DNA from: RGIG3701 sp031553595
GTDB taxonomy: Bacteria > Planctomycetota > Planctomycetia > Pirellulales > Thermoguttaceae
Length of the DNA stretch: 64,000 nucleotides
Direction: 5' to 3'
NCBI GenBank assembly: GCA_031553595.1
Contig: JAVBLI010000028.1
Location: 26,229-90,228 of the forward strand
A program made the position numbers and the translations under genes. The notes beneath the pieces were generated by a model. It searched no databases and was not told where the DNA came from. It saw nothing but the letters and a program-made list of their open reading frames with translations. This document shows, piece after piece, positions 59,020 to 64,000 of this stretch (within the stretch, counting starts at the first letter, position 1; each line of letters starts with the position of its first letter).

Positions 59020-62000
59020 ATGAGCGACTCATCTGAAAATCAAATGTTCTTTGACGGCGCGCCCGTCGATTTGCAAAACGGACTTGCGGAAACGCAGGTG
59101 GAAAAAGCCCGGGAAAAATACGGGTCGAACACGCTTACGCCGCCGCCGCGCGACCCGTGGTGGACGCTGCTGCTGGAAAAATTCGAAGACCCGACGATCC
59201 GCATTTTGTTGGTGGCCGCGGTCATTTCACTGCTGATGACGGTGCTCGAGAAATACGTTCTGAACCACCCGGCGGCGAGTTTCATCGATTCGCTGGGCAT
59301 CATTTTCGCGGTGCTGCTGGCGACGCTGGCGGGTTTTTTCAGCGAGTTGAAAAGTGCCCGTGAGTTCGATCTGCTGAATAAAGTGAAGGACGACATCCGC
59401 ATCAAGGTGCTGCGGGGCGGGCAGATTACGGAAATTTCGATTCACGAAATCGTTGTCGGCGACCTGGTACATCTTGACCTGGGGGACAAGGTGCCGGCGG
59501 ACGGCGTGATGGTCGACGCGATGGGGCTGCTGGTGGATCAGTCGGTGATGACGGGCGAGTCGGTTCCGGTGGAGAAGCGGCCCGTGCGGGGGCAGGGCGA
59601 GCTGCGCGACAAGCTGGAAACGCTCGGCGACGAGCAAAAAGTGTATCGCGGCACGATGGTCAGCGACGGCCACGGCATGTTTCTGGTGACGGAAGTCGGC
59701 GATCGGACGCAGCTCGGGCAGATCGCGGCCCGGCTGGGGAAAGAGGGCGAGTCGGAGAACGAAACGCCGCTGGCCCGCAAGCTCGGCGTGCTGGCGAAGC
59801 AAATCAGCGTCGTCGGCGTGTGCAGTTCCATGACGATTTTCATGGTGATGGCCATCGCCACGATCTGGAAGTCGCCACTTTTGGAGCCGCAGCTCCAGCG
59901 GCATGGTATCCTGACCGGCATCCTTCTCGCGGCGGCGGCACTGAGCGTGCTGGCCGTGCGTTTTGCCCTGCGGCCGTTCTTCACCAGCATGGGCGTGAAA
60001 ATGAAACACCCGGCCCTGCGGCTGCTGGTCTGCGTGCCGGTCTTCATCGCGGTGCTAGGCATGGGCATGGGATTCTGGGGGCTGATTGACGACAGCCTGC
60101 TGCCCGGTGATTTGGAATTTCAAGAAGGCGTGGCGATGTTCCAGTCGCTGCTGATGGTGTTCGTCATCGCGGTGACGATCATCGTCGTGGCCGTGCCGGA
60201 AGGGCTGCCGATGATGGTGACGGTCTCGCTGGCGATGAACATGATGAAAATGGCCCGCGAAAATTGTCTCATCCGCAAGCTGGTCGCCTCCGAGACGATC
60301 GGCTCGGCAACCGTCGTGTGTTCCGACAAAACCGGCACGCTGACGCAGAACCGCATGACCGTGACGTGGCTTTTCGCGGACATGAAGGAAGTGGACGGGC
60401 GTGAGGCCGACGCGCTGCGGGCCCTGGCGGAATGGCCCCGGCTGGTGGAATCCATCTCAGCCAACAGCGAGGCGGCGTTGCATATCGAAGTCGACGAAAC
60501 GCGCGACGGCGGCCGTGAAATCGTCGAGGGGATTGGCAACCCGACCGAGTGCGCCCTGCTGCGGATGCTACACGACGCGGGCGAGGATTACCGCCAGTAC
60601 CGCGATAAATACCCCCGCCTGTGGGAGCTCAGCCACAACTCGCAGCGGAAGATGTCATTGGTGATGGTGGCCATCGACGGGCGCAACGTGTGTTACGCGA
60701 AGGGCGCGCCGGAAAAACTCCTCGACCGCTGCACGCACGTGATGATCGGCGGACAGCCGGAGCCGATCGGGCCGCACATGCCGACGATTCACGCGGCCTT
60801 GGACGGCGCCACCTCCCGCGCGCTGCGGGTGATCGCGCTTACGGAGTCGACGGCTACGTGTGCCTGTTACACTGAAGAAAACGCGGAAAATTGCATGGCG
60901 TGTGCAGGCCACGCGCTGGTGGCGCTGGTCGGGATCGCGGATCCGATTCGCGCGGAGGTGCCTCAGGCCGTGGCGACGTGCCGGGGTGCGGGCGTCGAGG
61001 TGAAAATGATTACGGGGGATGCCGAGCCGACGGCGATTGCGATTGCGAAACAGGCCGGAATTCTCGCGGCGGATTACATGCCCAACGAGGATTGGCGCGG
61101 CGACGGCGACCTGGTGCTGACATCCGCGACGCTTGCGAAACTTGACGACGACGAACTCCTGGAGGCGATTCCCCGGCTGCGGGTTCTGGCACGCTCCACG
61201 CCGATGGACAAGCTGCGGTTGGTGAAAGCCATGCACCGCGATGGCGAGGTGGTGGCGATGACCGGCGACGGTACGAACGACGCCCCGGCCCTGAAATTCG
61301 CCGACGTCGGCATCTCGATGGGCATCACCGGCACGGAGGTCGCGAAAGAAGCCAGCGATATCGTGCTGATCGACGATAATTTCAAAAGCATCGTCACGGG
61401 CATCTGGTGGGGGCGCACGCTGTATCAGAATATTCAGCGGTTTTTGCAATTCCAGCTTTCGGTGAACGTGGTGGCGCTGACGTGTGCGCTGCTGGGGCCG
61501 CTGGTGGGGGTGCCGCTGCCGCTGACGGTGCCGCAACTGCTGTGGATCAATATTATTATGGACACTTTCGCGGCCATCGCCCTGAGCACCGACCCGCCGC
61601 GGGCGAATTCCATGAAGCGGAAGCCCGTCTCACGCGATGCCTCGATCATCACGCCGCCGATGGGCGTGTCGATCCTGCTGAACAGTTTTTACCAGGTCGT
61701 CATCCTCTTCTCGGCCCTGTATTTCGGGTGGTTTTTGCCTGCCAGTGAAAAATTTACGTTTTACGCCGACCCGCGCGACCTGGAAAATCTCCACGCGCTG
61801 ACCGTCTTCTTCACCATCTTCGTGATGTTCCAGTTCTGGCACAAGTTCAATTGCCGCTCGCTGCGATACGACGAGTCGCCGTTCGCGCTGTTAAGTAAAA
61901 ACCGGCTGTTTTTGCTCATCGTCGGCATGATCACCATCGTGCAGATCGTGATGGTGCAGGCCAGCGATTATGTCGGCATCGGCCGAATTTTCCGTACCGT

Positions 62001-62115
62001 GCCGCTTTCGCTCACGCAGTGGCTGGAGATCGCGCTTTTGACCGTGACGATCATTCCCGTCGCGTGGCTCGTGCGACTGCTGATTCACCAGCTCGGCCTG
62101 GACCGGGAGGCATGA
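59020..62115 (+). CDS. Calcium-translocating P-type ATPase (PMCA-type)
   Basis: This is a 1031-residue ion pump that moves Ca2+ (or a similar cation) across the membrane using ATP through a phospho-aspartate intermediate. Motifs: TGES in the actuator domain (VMTGESVPVEK), PEGLP in TM4, CSDKTGTLTQNRMTV (phosphorylated Asp 436), KGAPE in the nucleotide domain, and TGDGTNDAPALKFADVGISM in the P domain (Asp 750 and Asp 754). Ten membrane spans are expected, with an extra loop between TM3 and TM4 (about 300-360). The overall order matches type IIB pumps. There is no calmodulin-type tail. Calcium extrusion is the usual role; specificity cannot be fixed from motifs alone. Confidence 0.92.
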   Translation: MSDSSENQMFFDGAPVDLQNGLAETQVEKAREKYGSNTLTPPPRDPWWTLLLEKFEDPTIRILLVAAVISLLMTVLEKYVLNHPAASFIDSLGIIFAVLLATLAGFFSELKSAREFDLLNKVKDDIRIKVLRGGQITEISIHEIVVGDLVHLDLGDKVPADGVMVDAMGLLVDQSVMTGESVPVEKRPVRGQGELRDKLETLGDEQKVYRGTMVSDGHGMFLVTEVGDRTQLGQIAARLGKEGESENETPLARKLGVLAKQISVVGVCSSMTIFMVMAIATIWKSPLLEPQLQRHGILTGILLAAAALSVLAVRFALRPFFTSMGVKMKHPALRLLVCVPVFIAVLGMGMGFWGLIDDSLLPGDLEFQEGVAMFQSLLMVFVIAVTIIVVAVPEGLPMMVTVSLAMNMMKMARENCLIRKLVASETIGSATVVCSDKTGTLTQNRMTVTWLFADMKEVDGREADALRALAEWPRLVESISANSEAALHIEVDETRDGGREIVEGIGNPTECALLRMLHDAGEDYRQYRDKYPRLWELSHNSQRKMSLVMVAIDGRNVCYAKGAPEKLLDRCTHVMIGGQPEPIGPHMPTIHAALDGATSRALRVIALTESTATCACYTEENAENCMACAGHALVALVGIADPIRAEVPQAVATCRGAGVEVKMITGDAEPTAIAIAKQAGILAADYMPNEDWRGDGDLVLTSATLAKLDDDELLEAIPRLRVLARSTPMDKLRLVKAMHRDGEVVAMTGDGTNDAPALKFADVGISMGITGTEVAKEASDIVLIDDNFKSIVTGIWWGRTLYQNIQRFLQFQLSVNVVALTCALLGPLVGVPLPLTVPQLLWINIIMDTFAAIALSTDPPRANSMKRKPVSRDASIITPPMGVSILLNSFYQVVILFSALYFGWFLPASEKFTFYADPRDLENLHALTVFFTIFVMFQFWHKFNCRSLRYDESPFALLSKNRLFLLIVGMITIVQIVMVQASDYVGIGRIFRTVPLSLTQWLEIALLTVTIIPVAWLVRLLIHQLGLDREA

Positions 62116-62121
62116 TGCCTC

Positions 62122-62223
62122 GCGACGAACCGTCGCGTCACCGTCCGCTACGACCGCAGCATCGCCACCTACCGCGAATTCCTCCGCCTCGCTTGCATTT
62201 GTATCAAGTTAATGAGGTTTTGA
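62122..62223 (+). pseudogene. 3' remnant of an IS5-type transposase
   Basis: The reading frame ending at the TGA 62221-62223 encodes RRVTVRYDRSIATYREFLRL followed by ACICIKLMRF, the typical C-terminal helix of IS5-family DDE transposases (the R-RYDR....Y..F..LA...I.L pattern). Nothing upstream in this frame continues the transposase, because the P-type ATPase gene ends at 62115. It is therefore a truncated scar, and it marks the boundary between core genes and the accessory end of the window. Confidence 0.7.
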
Positions 62224-62342
62224 ATGGCGGTCTAAGCACTTACAACAATACGAGGATTTAAGTTGTTGGCGATACGCTCCATATCGGGGTGGCGGTGCAC
62301 AATCCCCATGATATACCTGTCTTTTTGAACGGCATATTTTAT

Positions 62343-63104
62343 ATGTCAAATCAGCAACGTTGTTCGATTCGAATAGAAATCGTCGAGTGGGACATGCTGT
62401 TGCGTGAAGAAAGGGATGTGAATGCTATTGAGGCTTCTCGTAAGCTACTACTTAAGGAGTTGAAGCCCGACGAATCACGGCGGATTCTTTCGTATGGGTT
62501 TGAAATTCCGCCGCTGGAGTTGTTGCACGATCCGAAATGCGAGGCATTCATTCGCGATTTGCCGCCGGAAGGGCAGGAATTGACGTTGCGGGTGCGGGTT
62601 CATTCCGTCGTGCGTGCCTCCGGTGGCGGTGATAAAGAAGACTTCATCACCGTGGTGGAGAAAAAGTTCACGCTCACGCCCCGGAATGAAACCGAGACGG
62701 CGTTGAACGAAAGCTGGTACGACGCGACGCCGCCGGAACAGTTTCTGACCATCGACCCGAAGAGTGATTATCCCGTGAAATGGGTGCGTTGGTCCAAATC
62801 TTCCACGCCGTTTTACGTGGGCTACCCGGGCAGCGTTTACGCCGAAAAAACGTGGCAGCAGTGGAAAGAACTGAAGGACAGTCTCGAATCCAGCACACTT
62901 CGCGACAATGTCCGGAAAGTCCGTTTCGTCATGCAATACAAGGCGACGCACGACGCGCAGGTGCTCGCGGAATTCCGCACCTGGCTGACCAATCTCCCGC
63001 CCCTGCAGCGTGGCAACATGATTTACGGCTATCCGCTATATCCGTTCTCGCATAACGACCCGGATCTCAAAGCCATTCTCGAGGCGATCGTAGACCTGCG
63101 ATAA
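62343..63104 (+). CDS. Hypothetical protein in the mobile-element region
   Basis: I recognise no family. The 253-residue product is soluble, with no signal peptide or membrane span, and is rich in charged and aromatic residues. It has the stretch PPEQFLTIDPKSDYPVKWVRW near the middle and closes with LKAILEAIVDLR. The start at 62343 (ATG) is taken; an in-frame GTG at 62289 would add 18 residues of doubtful coding character. No clear ribosome-binding site precedes either. The region is bounded by an IS5 remnant (62122-62223) and an ISL3 transposase end, and the early part has more A and T than the core genes, which suggests transfer. A toxin, effector or element-borne function is possible but not supported by any motif. 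Confidence 0.6.
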   Translation: MSNQQRCSIRIEIVEWDMLLREERDVNAIEASRKLLLKELKPDESRRILSYGFEIPPLELLHDPKCEAFIRDLPPEGQELTLRVRVHSVVRASGGGDKEDFITVVEKKFTLTPRNETETALNESWYDATPPEQFLTIDPKSDYPVKWVRWSKSSTPFYVGYPGSVYAEKTWQQWKELKDSLESSTLRDNVRKVRFVMQYKATHDAQVLAEFRTWLTNLPPLQRGNMIYGYPLYPFSHNDPDLKAILEAIVDLR

Positions 63105-63224
63105 TGCCTCTCCTTCTTTCCCAACCTCCGCGGCGGTGGTTCCCTGTGAATCGCCGCCGCTACATTTATATATGGCATCACGATCGAAGTTAAAGAAAAA
63201 CCCTGGGGCTGCGGCTTTGCTGCT

Positions 63225-63860
63225 GTGGATGATAGCGGAATTTATAAGAATGTTGAAAACAAGTCCGGGCCATGGTATCACCTGTGGAAAGAGAACATCA
63301 ACGCCATTCGCGCGATGGTCGAACTGCAGTATGTTGGCGATACGGTCAAAAGCACCAGCCATAGCAGTAACCTTAAAGCGAGCGAGATAACAACACCCAC
63401 CGCGAAACCGAAATGGGCAATAATCACGTCAGACGTTGGAGAGTATTTCTCTGTAAAAGCCACTGTTGCTATTGACAAAACCGGTTCGCTGGCAGGCACG
63501 CAAACGCCAGTGGATATTGCGATCAATAAGATCGAAAAAGTCGAATGGGTGGAAGTGGCTCATCCTGAAACACGTGACTTTGGTCCGGGCACGTTGCCAG
63601 TGCGCTTGGCAAAGCTGGAATCGCACGACGGCGGGTATCGTACGTTCCCGGAAAAGACAAGCCCGACGAGTCGGGTTTACTATCGCGCGGAGGTGAAGGT
63701 CGAGTTGAGCATTTCGATGCCCGCATACATGTGGGCCATGGTTTATCTCGACTGGTTCGACCCAAATAATAAGTATCGCACGACAACGCCGACGACGTAT
63801 GAAGCGTGGAAGCGGGATAATTATGGTGGCATGGGGCCCAGCCAACCACAGATAAATTAA
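63225..63860 (+). CDS. Hypothetical protein, probably 5'-truncated
   Basis: I recognise no family. From a GTG at 63225 the frame encodes 211 residues, soluble, with a beta-rich composition and the end YEAWKRDNYGGMGPSQ. The coding frame continues upstream to 63150 without a stop and reads as plausible protein (TIEVKEKPWGCGFAAVDDSG), but it contains no ATG, GTG or TTG before the stop at 63147. The true start is therefore probably lost or shifted, and the gene may be a fragment. It ends 3 bp before the stop of the ISL3-type transposase on the other strand. The codon mix is more AT-rich than in the core genes. Confidence 0.55.
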   Translation: MDDSGIYKNVENKSGPWYHLWKENINAIRAMVELQYVGDTVKSTSHSSNLKASEITTPTAKPKWAIITSDVGEYFSVKATVAIDKTGSLAGTQTPVDIAINKIEKVEWVEVAHPETRDFGPGTLPVRLAKLESHDGGYRTFPEKTSPTSRVYYRAEVKVELSISMPAYMWAMVYLDWFDPNNKYRTTTPTTYEAWKRDNYGGMGPSQPQIN

Positions 63861-63863
63861 GGT

Positions 63864-64000
63864 TCATCCGACAAGTGCGTACCTTGACCGGTGGATGGCG
63901 AGGATTTTAAGTTTGAAGTATCGGTGGTTTCGGTAGCCATAGGATTGACGTTTGAGGGTTTTGATTTTGTTGTTGAGGCCTTCAAGGGGGCCGGAGGTGA
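63864..64000 (-). CDS. ISL3-type transposase, C-terminal end (runs off the window)
   Basis: On the minus strand the frame reads GPLEGLNNKIKTLKRQSYG, then YRNHRYFKLKILAIH and RSRYALVG before the TGA at 63866-63864. This matches the C-terminal signature of ISL3-family transposases (G-L/I-E-x-LNN-x-IK-x-LKRQ-x-YG-x-R). Only 44 full residues are in the window; the N-terminal catalytic part lies beyond 64000. The stop is only 3 bp from the stop of the opposite gene, so no room is left for the usual terminal inverted repeat, and either the element end is degraded or it lies inside that gene. The frame is intact over the visible part. Confidence 0.8.
   Translation of the reverse strand, partial: TSGPLEGLNNKIKTLKRQSYGYRNHRYFKLKILAIHRSRYALVG

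Noticed and set aside
1..64000. tRNA, rRNA and riboswitch genes
   Set aside because: Intergenic regions were read on both strands; no cloverleaf with a T-loop, no rRNA and no recognisable FMN or other riboswitch core was found.

Overview
The window is GC-rich bacterial chromosome, by eye near 60% GC. Gene content points to the Planctomycetota, probably a Pirellulales-type lineage. The evidence is two DUF1559 pilin-like genes, a PEP-CTERM exported protein, a relative of the hydrazine synthase alpha subunit with two CxxCH haem motifs, several Gfo/Idh/MocA oxidoreductases and TIM-barrel sugar isomerases (some with Tat signals), a ThuA protein, a TolC protein with a long coiled-coil insert, and ExbB/ExbD with a repeat protein. 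No rRNA, tRNA, CRISPR array or prophage was seen.

Layout. 1-3.1 kb (+): end of a TPR-like protein, then exbB-exbD-exbD, an inner-membrane energy-transducing module. 3.1-11.3 kb (-): conserved hypothetical, phosphoesterase, TsaB, a DEAD-box helicase with a very long basic N-terminus, inositol-3-phosphate synthase, Gfo/Idh. 11.8-23.9 kb (+): an exported block of ThuA, Tat Gfo/Idh, HEAT-repeat protein, LamG/beta-helix protein and HzsA-like dihaem protein. Facing it at 24.0-25.8 kb (-) are two tandem Tat-exported sugar isomerases. Together these look like a periplasmic carbohydrate or aromatic-glycan processing locus (inference). 26.1-32.7 kb (+): AsmA-like giant, prenyltransferase-fold exported protein, Ogt, TIM-barrel isomerase. 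32.7-35.2 kb (-): GT25 glycosyltransferase and glycyl-tRNA synthetase. 35.5-40.0 kb (+): two DUF1559 proteins, an orphan ABC ATPase, an isomerase. 40.2-41.3 kb (-): beta-helix protein. 41.5-45.3 kb (+): TlpA-like thioredoxin, MazG-like protein, large membrane protein. 45.4-48.2 kb (-): TolC. 48.4-52.0 kb (+): a two-gene operon of a polytopic membrane protein and an Hsp70-type ATPase with its own membrane segment and no substrate-binding domain. 52.1-54.1 kb (-): PEP-CTERM LamG protein. 54.6-62.1 kb (+): SIS-domain protein, two membrane-anchored LRR proteins, RibD, a Ca2+-type P-ATPase. 62.1-64.0 kb is a mobile-element scar: a 3' remnant of an IS5-type transposase, two orphan genes (one lacking a proper start) and the C-terminus of an ISL3-type transposase running off the window.

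Main discovery candidates. (1) A family of ten intergenic hairpin elements of about 100-135 bp, with a 20-nt outer stem, a loop of conserved polarity and mosaic arms. They lie only between 10.0-11.6 kb and 35.3-55.8 kb, never inside a gene. (2) The membrane protein / Hsp70-like ATPase pair behind a near-consensus promoter. (3) The HzsA-like dihaem protein fused to discoidin domains beside sugar-processing genes. Nine sigma70-type promoters with exactly 17-bp spacers are also readable, and several simple-repeat hairpins shape gene ends and starts.
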